Origin: Plenodomus lindquistii
Lineage: Eukaryota; Ascomycota; Dothideomycetes; Pleosporales; Leptosphaeriaceae
DNA length: 64,000 nucleotides
Assembly: GCA_025504975.1 (NCBI GenBank)
Contig: JANUWI010000002.1
Coordinates: 1,798,001 to 1,862,000, forward strand
Direction: 5' to 3'
Positions within the stretch are counted from its first letter, which is position 1, and each line of letters starts with the position of its first letter. Below the pieces are notes generated by a model. That model worked only from the letters and a program-made list of their open reading frames with translations. It was not told where the DNA came from and made no database searches. Shown piece by piece: positions 23,612 through 36,034 of the stretch. Both the position numbers and the translations under genes were made by a program.

Positions 23612-26600
23612 TTAAATAGCTCCATTGTAAATGTCCTTCAAAACCGGTCGTCCTTCAAGAACACCCCTCTTCCCCGCCGTGAAAACCTTGACTGGTGCTT
23701 TCCTTGCCATACCCTTTTCTTCAAGTATACTCGCTATCGACTTCCCGCCTATTGCCTTCCGCGGTGGACGAACGTTGCCAAGCGCATTGGCAGGCGCAGT
23801 CGTGATATCGCCGAGCACTTTGCGTGTTTTGCTCGGACTAGGCGTTGGACTGGCTTCTTTGGGCCTCTTCTCCGCGAGGACGGAAGACTGCAATGCTCGT
23901 GAGGGTGTCTTCCCCGTTTGAGTAACACTCTCGTCGAAGGCGTGGGATTCTACCATGCCGGGCTGGAGATCGAGAACCCAGTTCTTCTCACGGCACAGAT
24001 TGACCATGTCGCGGAGGAGTTCGTTGCCGGATAGTGTCTTCTCGCTTCCCAGGATGATGAGCTTGGATCGTGCTCGTGTGAGTGCTACGTTGATGCGCCG
24101 GCGGTCTTTGAGGAGATCGCCGACTACGCCTTCCTCGTTGCTGCGTACACATGACACGAGGACAACTTCCTTGTCTCGACCTTGGAATTTGTCGGCGGTG
24201 TGGAGTTCGACGCCTGCGGAGCCGGCAGAGGTGCCGAGTTCAGAGGATTGGGTTTGAGTATAAGCAGATGCGAGACTCTGGCGTAAGAGAGCGAGTTGGG
24301 AGCGGTAGAAGGCAATGATGCCGATCTCATTGGCAGAGACTCCGAGACTGAGGAGGCAGAGTGTGAGCTGTGTAACGAGTCGTACTTCAAAAGTGTTGGT
24401 GATGCGGGGTCCTGAGACGGTGTCGAGATTCTGGGAGATGAGATCTGTGTTGATGAATACTACTGGCGCATCAGGTGAGATTGAGCGTGACAGCCAGCAA
24501 CTGAGTGACTCTGCTCCTGCACATGGGTTCGATGCGCTAGAGCGAGACTGATGTGACTTATGGTGGTAGGGGAGGAGACCTTGCGGTTTCGGGAGTGACA
24601 GCTTGCGGGACGCTACACTCGACGTGCCACATTTCAGTCTGCCGGAGTATATGAATGTGTTTGACAGGAGCATGACGTCGGCGGACATGCGGTATTGATG
24701 TTCCAGGCTGACGACTGCTTCTGGGTGTGCTTCACAGAGTAGCCTGAAAAGAGACATATCGAGACCGCCCTCCATGGCTTCCTTGTTTTGTACAAGTGGG
24801 GGAAGCTGGTAGTGGTCACCTACCAAAATAAACTTTTGTGCCATGCGAATCGGACCAAGACACACGGGCAAGGTAATTTGGGAGGCCTCGTCGACGATAC
24901 AGTAGTCAAAAACACGGCGACTGAAGAGAGGATGGTTGATGGTCAGGCATGTCGTAGCAACGACAGGAGGCTCCATCCATGAGCGCTCCAGCTCCTCCAC
25001 ACTGCCCTTGGGCTCTGCAGCTAATGTAGCAAACTCCCGTACGTCAGGGTGAATCTTGGCTGAAGCACCAAGTCGCAATGTGCCGATCTGGTCGTCACGA
25101 ATCTTGAGTAGAATGTTGTCGACTGCCGTGTGCGTATACGATGTGAGCAAGACGCTCTTCCCTTTGGCGACGAGCGTCCGGATGATGTGTGCGATGGTAG
25201 TCGTCTTTCCTGTGCCAGGCATGCCGAGGACAAGAGCATAGTCCTTTGCTGACATGACCTTGGCGACGGCAGCCTTCTGATCAGTATTCATGGACATCTG
25301 CGAGACCTGCGGTATCTGCATATCAGCCGTCGCAGGCTTGAAGACTGGAGCACGACCTTCTACAATCAAAGCACGCAGATCGTGAGCTTTGTATACGCTG
25401 TTGTCCATGATTTGGATAAGGTTGTTACGAGCTGCAGCCATTCCGTTGCTGAACTCGTCCTTGTCCAGTCGGTACAGGACAGGTTCTTCGTCCACCTCGC
25501 ATTCAGCGACCAAATCGCCCTCTTTGCAGACCTCCATGATCCCAGTAAAGGTCTGGTTAGTTTGTGAGTTGAAACCTGGAAGCTTGGTGCGTGAATTGTG
25601 TAAACGTCTATCGACTGCAACAGTGATGCGGCGCTTCTTAACATTTGTGACGTAGCCGTTGGCGAGCGCAAAGTGCCCTTGCTCATCCGATACAACAACA
25701 GGTTCGCCAACGATAAGCTGAGACTCCGTGAAGGAGAAACCGGCCTTCGCTTGCTGCTTGATGAACGTGTAATTGTAACGGTTGATCTTCTGGCCGCTCT
25801 TCTCCTCGTGTCCAGATCCGGGCTCCAGAATGACATTCGAGAAACAACGGCCCAGCCTCTCGCGCTCCTCACTGAGCATCGTCCATAGCTCGCGCCTGAA
25901 CTTCATCATGTCTGACTCTTCCTTTGTGAGGAGCGTGTCCCACTTCTTCATGAACTCTTGGTCGGATGGCTTTAGCGGTTTGACAAGCTCGTCGTATCGT
26001 TCCTTCGCTTTCTTGTTGAGTGATTCACCATTGCCATCCTCGACCAGTTTTTCATACAAGAAGCACGGCTCTTGCGCGTAGCACTTCTGGCACTTGAAGT
26101 CTTCTTTTAGCATTGGCGGGAGCTCGATGCGATCACGGACGTAACAGGCCAGCTCATTCCGCTTAATAATCATATGGATGATGTCGTTACGAATAGCAGG
26201 AATACGGCTAGTATCAGAGGTTTCGAGGTAGTAGAGTATTCCGTAAGCGATGTCGACATCTGGTCTTGTTAGCAGGTACTACAAAGAATGATGAACTTTA
26301 CTTACCATATCGATTGGACAGTAGGAGATTGTACAAGGCAGTCTGCGCGACATGTGCAGCGTTAGAAGTGTTCTTCCCGGTCTTGACCTCGAATGGAACG
26401 GTCAATGTTCGTTCGCCTTGATCGTCGCGCATAGTAACTTGGACAGTTGCGTCAATGTTCCCCTTGAGACCGTACATTGGCGACCATACGTGCTCTTCCA
26501 CGTCAAGCAACTTATTCACGCTCATGAGTGACTGTCGCCCATTACGTTCACGAACCACGGCATCATTTCGAGGCTGAGAGCGAACGAAAATCTCAGCCCA

Positions 26601-28807
26601 TGCCTGCATCTCGGGGAGCTTGCTGCTCATATGCTCCTTGACCTCATCGCACGTTGAGTTAATCTCGAGGATGGTCTCGAACTTGTTTGGCAAGATCTTG
26701 TCGATAGCCTCAAGCAAGAAAGCGGAGTCCCACTGATTCGCCTTCAGAGCTTCTTGAAACAGCTCGTGGAGAAGTGTACCGTACAGCATAGGGGCGTTCG
26801 CTCTGCTCGTTGCTTTGACCCGGTCTTGCAGAACCGCTCGTCGTAAGCAACCGAAGGAGTCAGCAACGACGGTTGCCGAGATGAGATGATCGGGATGTAG
26901 GATGAGCATGTTGCGGTGGTCGTCGACACAGCACTGCCCCGTCGATGAGAACTCTCCGATGACATGGACGAATGAGCCAGTGGTGCAAGGCGTATCAAAC
27001 CAGGCTTGACGCAGTGTGATAGCTTTGAAGAGCTTAGTCTTTTCCTCTTCGACTAAGAGAACCTACGATTCGTTAGCATTCGGTCGATACTCATGTGACT
27101 TATGTACTTTACCTTTTCAGGCATCTGATGGCCGCGCTCTGTCATGTATGTGCCTTCATCTACTCGCTTGATGAGGTAACGCTGAATCGCTCTAATGTGC
27201 TGTTCACTCTACGAGATTTAGCACAAGTCATTGGAAAGGTATACCTTCAAGTGACGTACAGTATCGGTGGGTACTTGCGTGGCTGCGACCTCTGCAGCAG
27301 CAAACTCATCAACGTCAATGTCTCCTCCAAACTCGTCGTCATCATCATCATCATCATCGATTAGGTTGATCACTGGCGCTGTAGGTGCTGCCTCAACCAC
27401 CCCAACCGTTTCCTCACCATGTATGTGGTTATTCGGTTGCTCGAACGATCTTGTATCATACAACGACGCTACCTGCTCGAGATCCGCAGCAAAGTCATCC
27501 TCGTCATCCATGCCGAATTCATCGTCGTCGCTACCTGCCAATTGTGGATCAGCTAGAGGGGGCGGTTGCCACTGCTGTTGCGATGGCGCCTGCGGCTGTG
27601 AGGGTTGTTTCGGGGGTTCGGTGGTCGGAGCAACAAAACTTATCAGCGGTGCCAGAGTTTGAGCAGTCGGAGGGGTAATATCGAGAGCTTCCACCATGTC
27701 AGAATCGAAATCGTCATCGCCAAAATCGTCAGATGAAGGCGAAGTCTTGTGAGATGGCCCTTCCTGTATCGGGCCTTCGTCCTGCGGTTCCTCGTTCACG
27801 TAAACATCCTCGCAAACTATTTCCTCTTCCACTTGCAGGACTTCCGCAGGCTCTTCTTCTTCTAGGTCGTAGTCCGAGTCGTGATCACGAGGACGTCGTT
27901 GCAGAGGAGAACCGGAGGATCGCGTTTGACGATCGCCAGCGCCAATGACTGGAGATGAACTAGACGGGACTTGCGAGGAGGTTCGCGACCGCGACTTTGA
28001 TACGCATTCTCTCATTCGTTGTACCATGTCCGCGATGTTTGGTTTGGTGGTTGGGCCTTGCATCATGCTATCGGAACTTGGCGCATGCGCAAACACGTCT
28101 TCTGTTGCATCCTCCTGGGCTTGATACACACCGTGAGTTCTCCTTCTTTTCCTATGTGATGCGGGGAACTGGTCTCCGCAGCTGGCCCACCGACGAAGTC
28201 CACCAACGTCTCCAGCAGCAGCGGCGGAGCGGGGGGAAGAATCGTTGATCAGATGCGCGAAGGCTACGCTCTTGTGTGCGGTTGGAGTTCCGTTCTGGCT
28301 TGTATAACGAGACATCATCTCCTTGGCAGGGTCAGCCTGAGGGGTGATGAGTTCCGTCCTATTAGAGTTGAATCGAGAATCCTCTTGCGACGACGGTAGT
28401 ACAGGCGAGGAGCTTCGCGCACGCTTCTTGTTCATCCGTGGCATGGGCGTGTTGACAATCTGCGATCCCCTCCAGATCAGCTGTTCCTCTGGAGAAGCAA
28501 CAGGCTTTGGCGCATGTCTAGCTGAGTCGTCGATGTTGCCTACGAGTTCCGCCAGCGGTAGCCTTGTAGTGGCCGGTGTTGATGGAGGTGGACATGTCTT
28601 GGTCGTTGGCAGCTTTGGCGTCTTGTCCATATTTTCTACATCCTTTGTGACCCTGGATGTCTTCGGTGTCTCCATGGACTTGGTCTTCTCGAGTGTCGTA
28701 TGTTGGTTTTCTTTCTCAGCCTCGCGCTCCTTGACAGTTTCCACGGTGGGTGCGCCCTCGATGAATTGGAACGCCTTCAGCTTCGTTCGCGTCTGTGTTG
28801 ACGGCAT
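23612..28807 (-). CDS. DNA2: DNA replication ATP-dependent helicase/nuclease Dna2
   Basis: Nuclease-helicase that trims long flaps during Okazaki fragment maturation and resects double-strand breaks in the nucleus. Four exons (28807-27245, 27208-27113, 27062-26306, 26259-23612) give 1687 residues. The N-terminal 500 residues are disordered, with acidic runs including an Asp block (about 505-512). The RecB-like nuclease follows, with metal-ligand residues in GTLLHELFQ, GNIDATV and FEVKTGK. The iron-sulfur cysteines appear as one in SFGCLRRAV and a C-x2-C-x5-C cluster (KCQKCYAQEPC). The superfamily I helicase has Walker A GMPGTGKT (about 1151-1158), DEASQI (motif II), GDHYQLPP (motif III), HQYRM (motif IV) and VALTRAR (motif VI). 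The C-terminal tail (about 120 residues) is basic and Ser/Pro-rich. It shares a 724-bp divergent promoter region with the carrier gene at 29532. Confidence 0.95.
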
Positions 28808-29531
28808 GATGGGCGGTCCGACTACTGCCTGCCGTTGCGGAGGGGCTGCGTGATTATGGTGGTGGGGGAAAGGCCGGCCGGTGTGATGGCGATGCCATTG
28901 GCCCTTGTATTGCTACGAAGAAAGAGATATAAGCAGGTGCGCCAAGTGAGAGCACTCAGACTCAGTGTACCTTTGCCTTTGGATCCTGATCAAAGAACGA
29001 CTTCTGACGCGTGGACATGGAGGCGGGTCGGCAGCCTTCGCATTGGGTGTGAGTTGACGCGAGACGCGTCGCGATGGCAAGGTTGTGATTGGTTGATGCA
29101 GCAATGCGGCGGCAACGCTGTCACGTGTTTCGGGCCGGCGATGTCGGAACCTCCAAGCCTGAACATCAGAATCCGACCACCCTGCATGCAACCGGCTGAC
29201 AGCTGCCCTGCCTACTGAACCAGTCTACTCTAGGATGACATGACTTGGCATGCAAGACCGCATCTCTCCTATATCCAAGCGCCTGATGGTCTCGCGTGTA
29301 AGCCGGAAACAAGGGCGGACCAGAGGAATTGCTTTTCAAGTGTGACCATTGACGTGATGTCTTATCGATCCCAGGATAGGGAGCTTGGACCCTCAGTCTA
29401 AACGCTATTGGGTTGCACATCCCACGCTGCTTCCCCAGATCTTACCGGCGGTTCATCGCGCACTCACCCACCAGCCGGCTTTCTCTTCCTCTCCCACCAC
29501 CGCCCCTCGTCTCGAACAATTCGCCGCCAAA
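28808..29531. promoter_or_regulatory. Divergent promoter region between DNA2 and the oxodicarboxylate carrier
   Basis: This 724-bp stretch separates two divergent ATGs, so it must hold both promoters and 5' UTRs. Short frames on both strands have no domain content. A run of C-rich sequence just upstream of 29532 resembles a 5' UTR. I could not identify a specific factor site with confidence. Confidence 0.45.
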
Positions 29532-30889
29532 ATGTCTCAAGCCGATGCAAAGCCTCTGCCTTTCGTTTACCAGTTCGCGGCTGGTAAGTCTCAATTGCAG
29601 AAACACCGCCCCCCTCCAATGTGATGAGCCGGCTATCAAAATGTCGGAATTCCGCCGATTCATGTCACATAGCCGCGCACAGAAACTTCTGCTTCCCACT
29701 GCAGACATGGCACTCACGCCTGTGGAGACTGGACTATAGAGAGCATGGCTGACAAACTGCAGGTGCCGTGGCTGGCGTGTCTGAAGTGAGTGGGCGCAAA
29801 CTGCAGTGGAGTCGCGTGCGGAGACGATTGCTAACGGGGCGCTCACGTTTAGATCCTGATCATGTACGTAGCTTGCCATTCTAGTCCATGTATGATCCTA
29901 ACCATATAACAGGTACCCACTGGACGTTGTCAAGACACGAGTGTGAGCACTATATCCTAAACCCACGGCGTAACGATCCCTAAACATATACAGACAACTT
30001 CAGACGGGCAAGGCAGTTGGTGACGAGGGTTACAATGGCATGGTGGACTGTTTCAGGAAGATCATCAAAAATGAGGGGTACGCGACGATGCTTTGACAGA
30101 CCAGAGTCGCATAGGTTGACAGTTGGTAGTTTCTCGAGACTGTACCGCGGTATCTCTGCTCCTATTCTTATGGAGGCCCCCAAGAGGTGAGTGACAGAGC
30201 ACTGCAATGCTACCAGACCCAAGCCAATACATTACAGGGCCACCAAGTTCGCCGCGAACGATTCCTGGGGATCCTTCTACCGCAACCTGTTCGGCAAGGA
30301 GAAGATGAACCAGTCGCTCTCCATTCTTACCGGTGCCACCGCTGGAGCCACAGAATCCTTCGTCGTCGTTCCCTTCGAGCTTGTCAAGATCCGACTCCAA
30401 GACAGAGCGCAATCACACAAGTACAACGGCATGATGGACTGTGTGATGAAGATCGTCAAGCAGGAGGGACCTCTCACCCTCTACCAGGGTCTTGAGTCGA
30501 CCATGTGGCGCCACATCCTCTGGAACGCAGGATACTTTGGCTGTATTTTCCAAGTCCGCGCACTCCTGCCTGTCGCTGCTGACAAGAAGGGTCAAATCAC
30601 CAACGACTTGATCTCTGGTGCCATTGGTGGAACCGTCGGTACCATTCTCAACACCCCCATGGATGTCGTCAAGTCGCGTATTCAGAACTCGCCCAAGATC
30701 GCCGGCACAACACCAAAGTACAACTGGGCATGGCCCGCGCTCGGCACGGTCATGAAGGAAGAGGGTTTCTCAGCGCTATACAAGGGTTTCCTGCCCAAGG
30801 TTCTGCGATTGGGACCCGGAGGTGGTATCTTGCTCGTCGTGTTTACCGGCGTCATGGACTTTTTCCGCAACATGCGGGAAGGCAAATAG
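29532..30889 (+). CDS. Mitochondrial 2-oxodicarboxylate carrier (ODC1/2 type)
   Basis: Inner-membrane carrier exchanging C5-C7 oxodicarboxylates such as 2-oxoglutarate and 2-oxoadipate, linked in yeasts to lysine metabolism and nitrogen assimilation. Seven exons fit: 29532-29583, 29763-29785, 29853-29863, 29913-29942, 29994-30077, 30130-30186 and 30238-30889, giving 302 residues. All three carrier repeats carry the signature: MYPLDVVKTR (Pro31 onward), VPFELVKIR and NTPMDVVKSR, each with a following G-x(n)-G helix pair. The N-terminus starts directly with FVYQFAAGAVAGVSE, so there is no presequence, as usual for the family. The 5' half is cut into very small exons, including one of 11 nt and one of 23 nt, while two thirds of the protein sits in the last exon. 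It is divergent from DNA2 and convergent with the MAPKKK gene. Confidence 0.93.
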
Positions 30890-31857
30890 ATGGTGGGTGT
30901 CGTGTGAGCATAGCAGTCCTTGGAAAACCTCTCAGCATGTCGATCGCAAGATAGACTGTACCATCTCCACCACACCGGTGGATATGCGTCAAATAAGCAT
31001 TCTTTCATCACTTCACAAATGTCCGTGTCAAGTATGTGTGTGAGGGATAAAAAAGCCCCATCCTGGAGCAATCGTTGCTTTATAAATCATGACCCTCCTT
31101 CTATCATGAAGCGCGGCAAGACGGGAATACCCATCACACGACCACCCCGCGATTACCAAAAAAAAAAGAATGTCAACCAATGACAGTCCAACGAGCCCTA
31201 AAGAGATACCTACAGTAAAACTCCTTCGCTGATGCAACGACGATGCCGATACAGGAGAGACACTAGCTGCGAGACCCCATATTCGTATGTATGTGTGTAA
31301 GAGAAAAAGCCCAATCAAGAGAAAAAAAGATACAAGAACGGCAGTCAGAAAAAAGGAGAGAAAAGTGAGTGTTCCATGTCTACCTTTGCTATTCCCAGGA
31401 AACGCTAGAGGGAAGTAGCAAGAGGCTGATTGAGAACGCACCGCCACCATCGCCATGGCCATCGGCAAAAAGACAACAAACCTACAGACAAAAGAAGAAG
31501 AAAAACCGACCGGACTGCCTCCCTCATCCATTCAACTGCTCACTCTCACCTCCATTCCCCACCACCTGCTCCAGATTAAACGGCTCGAGAAGCGGTGTCT
31601 CAACCGGCGACTCCATCGTAATCCCCAACGCATTGAAGCTTTGATTCCACGAGCTGCGGTGAGGCAGAGAGTATGCACTAGACGTTCGTCTCAAGGCCAC
31701 TATAATATGCACAAAACGCACAAAGTTAGCCTCCTCTCGCAAGACCAGACCAAAACCAAAACCAAACCAACGCAAACCAAATCAAACTTCGAAAAGCAGA
31801 TGAAGCAAGCAAGGCAGGCAGGGAAGGACAGGACACGCAAGAGGGGCCGCAACGCAA
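30890..31857. other. Convergent 3' intergenic region
   Basis: This 968-bp region lies between the 3' ends of the carrier and MAPKKK genes. It has A-rich runs (for example near 31147-31160 and 31320-31350) and no convincing frame; it probably contains both 3' UTRs. Confidence 0.4.
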
Positions 31858-34800
31858 TTAGTTGTAAGTGGAGTTGTGCCTACTGCTCTGCGGTGTGCCG
31901 CTCTGGCTAGACGACTCTGAACCCGGCGTCGCGGGTTCGAGACTGAGTTGTGCGCGGAGAGCCATAATCCATTCGTGCTGTAGGAGTTCCACGGCACTGG
32001 CTCGTTTGACGGGGTCGCGCTCAAAGCACTTCTTGAGGAAGTCGATGCCCTGGTCGGATAGTTGTTCGCGGGTTGGCAGCTGGGGTGGATCGCCTTGGGC
32101 AATGTGGTACATGATGGCCCACTCGTTGTCCATGGATGCCCAGGGGCGCCGGCCAGTTGCCATTTCTAGGATCACGCAGCCCAGCGACCAGATGTCGACT
32201 GCACCGTGGCGGCCGGTGGAGCCACCGCGGATGACTTCGGGGGACATGTACATGGGCGTTCCGGTCATGGAACCTTGACGACCTTGGCGGGTTGCGGTGT
32301 GTTCGGCGGCGAGGGTGCGGCCTTGACGTGCGATGAGCTTTGCAGCGCCGAAATCGACGAATTTGATCACACCGTTGTGGTCGAGGAGAATGTCTATCGA
32401 AGTGGTTAGCAGGTGTACTTTAACGGTATTAGAGCTGCGAGAGGGTGGTGAACAACTTACTTTCGGGCTTGATGTCGCGATGCACAACGCGAGAGTCGTG
32501 CAGGTAGGCGAGACCCTCCAACATTTGCAGAGCGTAGACCATGATGACTGTTTCGTCTTCGATGCGGCCGTGCTCTAGCAGGCCAGCAAGAGAACCACCA
32601 GAGCAGTATTCCATGAAGATGTAAACCTTGTCTCGGTGAGGCTCGATGCCGTAATATGAGACAATGTTGGGGTGGTCGAGAACCTGCAAGACGCCCATTT
32701 CGTCTCTGATCTGAGCAACGATGGTGGGGATCAGCTGAGGATCTTGCAGACGAATCTCCTTTACAGCCATCAGGTGGTTAGAGTCGAGATTCATGGCCGC
32801 GTACACCGATCCAAAAGTACCACCACCAACAAATTGGCCTTGTTGCCATCGAAGTGTGACGTTGGTCGCAGAAGAAGACAGGTAAGTGAGCGCACGGTCG
32901 GCCTCGTTGGAGTCTTCTAGCACACGACCAAGAGCTTGACGTTCAGCCTCCTTATCCTTACGGAAAGAGTCAATCTCCTCGAGTCTCTGCATCCATTGCT
33001 GTTGCGTGTGTTCAATCGACTCTTCGTCGTCCTTGTTGTTCATGGGATCCACAACACTCTTGCCTGCGATGGCGTTGAGACGTTGCCGCTCTGCCTGAGC
33101 GGCGATGGTCGACCTTGCACCCATAATATCAAAGTGAGAGATGAGAAGGGACATACACCCAGCCACCTTGAGCCGCAACTGCGAGTATTCTTCATCACTA
33201 ATGGACAGGATGTTCTGGCCTCTGGTCATCATCATAGCGAACTCCAGCGCCACCACAGCCCAGCGGAAGGTTTTGCGGTCCGATGCAATACAATCGTCAC
33301 AGATGAAGCTGACCCAGTCAAGGGCCAACCTTGTCAACTTGATATTGTTCATGGCTCGACGATTGTAATCCAGGTATAGGACCGAACGTTGACCAAACTC
33401 TGTCGCGAAGGCGAAGCAGGTCTGAATGAGATCTTGACAATCGAGACCAACAGTCTGCTTACGAACAATCTCAACGCTATCCATGATAGTATTGGAGAGC
33501 TTCCATGCAGTCTTCTTGATTTTCTGGAGCTCTTGGTTGACACGGGGAAGGTTGGCGCGCTGATCGATCAAAGTGTTCAGTTCCAGTCCGACAGCTGACA
33601 GAAAGGAGAGGTTTGCATTAGCTAGTCGCTGCTGGGAGCCATCTGCGACAAGGCGTAGCCTGCCAGGTTTCAGGTCGAGGTGAGGTTCGTGGATGTCGGC
33701 CGTCATTTTGTTTCCTGCCCAATACATGGCTTGCTCGGGTCTTATAATCAGGACGTACGGGTTCGAAGGATCCTCTGGAAGCTCTTCGGCATGATAACAG
33801 GTTGTGAGAAGAGATTGAATGTCCTTTGGTCGTTCCAGTAAAGCAGGCGAGGCGATAATGTATACACCAGCGTTTGTACTATCCGCAGTTTCGACCAGAA
33901 AATGGTCTGTGATGACAAGCGCTTCGTACAAGTCGGCCAATTGCTCTTCGTCGAGGTCGATATGGTTGATGTTGTACTCTGTGCAATTCTCAAAGCGCTG
34001 CGTTAGAATCCTGGAGAAACGGAACAGCTTACGCTGGCGGACACGGACAGAGTCGAGTATTTGCTTGTAACGCTTTTCCATCTCGGACCCAGTGAGCTCA
34101 TCTGGCCGACGTTGCAGCTCCCTCTCGAAGTGGGCGCTGAGACGGGTGAGTGACTTGGAGGTCAGAACACTGAACTGCTCAGCAGTCTCGACATCACCGC
34201 CCTGAAGCTGCCTGCCGAGCTTGTTGCAGAAGTCCCATTCCAGCTCGAGAATTTCGGCCTCCTTGAAAGTGTTCTTGTTGGCAGCAAGCTTCCAGTTCAG
34301 CATTTTGAAGTAGAATTTGAGCGCATCCAAGACTACCACATCAAAGTTCTCCTCGATGCAAGGGGGTAGGTCCCAGCCCGGTTCAGGGCGTGAGATGACC
34401 ATGTAGCTCTCCTTGACCAGGCCAGCCATGGCAAGCAAGATCTGGAACTGAGCAATCATCTGTTCGGCCATCATGACGCCTTGTTGTGAAGGATCCTTGA
34501 TTTTCTTCGCGTAAGATAATCGAACACGAATGATTTCTTGTAGCAGGCGAGAAGGGAAGTTGATGAGAGTAAGAAGCTCCTCGATGTATGGTGGAAGGTG
34601 GCGGTCGGCAAAGCCCTCAGCATTGGCGATGAGCGTGTTCTTCGCTTTCTGGATGACCTTTTCCAGCGGTCTTAGCAGATTGGTATCGCCCTGTAGAGAC
34701 TTCAGACCATCCTCCTTGAGGATGCGGTCGATGAACGAGGACTCGTCCGTCAGGTGGTGGTCTTGCGAAGAACGTGGCCGCGGTTTGGTGAAGTCCAGTT

Positions 34801-36034
34801 CATCATTACCCACCCACTTCTTCAAGATGGACATTTCGGTGTTGATGAGGGCGATGGTGTTGTGCCAGGCAATCACTGCATCACACGCGTCCTTGTAGGG
34901 CTTCGAAGCGGCTCGTGGATAAGCTGCTTCGAGGGCTTGACGGGTCGGGTAGGCACTCTCGACCTTCTCAATCTTCTTGACAATGTCTTCGACTTGCTGA
35001 GCGGCTGTCTGGCCTGCCTCGGCCTCCCCTCCAACCTCGAACGAAATGATGCTCTCCAGGTTGGCTCTAATGTTGCTGCGCATGTCGTCGACGATGCGCC
35101 GCTGAGCCTGCAGCGACCTTCCGCAGACCTTGGCCCTTACCCCCATCCAGATCTCAGCCTTCATTGTGCTGTCGCCCTGCTGCTCGCCACTGCCAATCAA
35201 CCGCTTCTTCTCCTGCTTGACCACATCGCCCGTCAGCACGCTGGCTAGCATCGAGTGCCACTCCAGACGCTCGCGATTTGCGGGAATCTTCAGCTCCTCG
35301 ATTGACGGCTGCATGTCGTCGTTGCCGTAGTACAGCAGCGTCTCCTGGTCGTAGGGATCGTTGTCGACATACTCGGCCGTGGAAGGGCTCTCTTCGTCCG
35401 TCTCCGAGTCGGTGCTGTAGCCCAGACTCGGCGTACGCATGGCCGGGTCGAAGAATTCATCCTGCTGGTCCTCCTGGCGAATGCGCTGCACGTAGGCCTT
35501 TTCTTGAGCACGGTACTCGGCGTTGGGGTTGTTAGCTCGCCGCGATCGCGTGGCCGATGAATTACGCGTGCGGTGCGTGTTGCTGTTAAGCGAGAATTGT
35601 TGCGGTCTGCGAGCAGGATTGTACGCGTTGGAAGGAGTGCGAACCGCTCCGGGACGAGGCGTGCGGGCAGATGCAGGCGCGTTGCCATTCGCCTGGGCCG
35701 GGGGGAGGTCGGTCATAATCGACGGGCCTCTTGGGCGAGAGGTGGAGGCGCTGCTCCAGCTGTACGAGGGACCTGCCAGCGGCGCTATGTCGTCGACGGG
35801 GGTGAAATTATATGGCGGATGATCGATGGGGTTGCCAAGAGCTGCATCATGATCGGAACTGCTTGACGACCCACTCCCCGAGCTTTCGAGATTTGGCCTC
35901 TCGGGCGCATTGACTACAACAGGCTTGGACAGGTCGGTCGCCATGTCGTTTGGTAAGAGCGCGTTATGTGCCTCTCTTGAGTTGAAGGGGTCTCTCGAGA
36001 ATCGCACTCGCGGTGGCGGTGGATGGCCGGTCAT
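31858..36034 (-). CDS. MAP kinase kinase kinase, Ssk2/Ssk22 type (HOG pathway)
   Basis: Upper kinase of the osmostress module, expected to be activated by a response regulator (Ssk1 type) and to phosphorylate a Pbs2-type MAPKK in the cytosol. Two exons, 36034-32461 and 32393-31858, give 1369 residues. The first ~250 residues are disordered (Ser/Pro-rich), followed by a long conserved Ssk2-type regulatory region of helices (about 270-1050). The kinase domain has its glycine loop GGGTFGSVYAA (about 1066), the lysine in AVKEIRL, HRDIKPEN (split across the intron), VDFGAAK and MSPEVIRGG, and ends near QHEWIMALR. An Asn/Ser-rich tail follows. I chose ATG 36034 (MTGHPPPP); the frame is open up to ATG 36199, which would add 55 residues of uncertain reality. 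Orthologues are SskB in Aspergillus and OS-4 in Neurospora. Confidence 0.94.

Noticed and set aside
30730..31071. Small frames opposite and after the carrier gene
   Set aside because: They overlap the last exon of the carrier or its 3' UTR and have no domain-like content.
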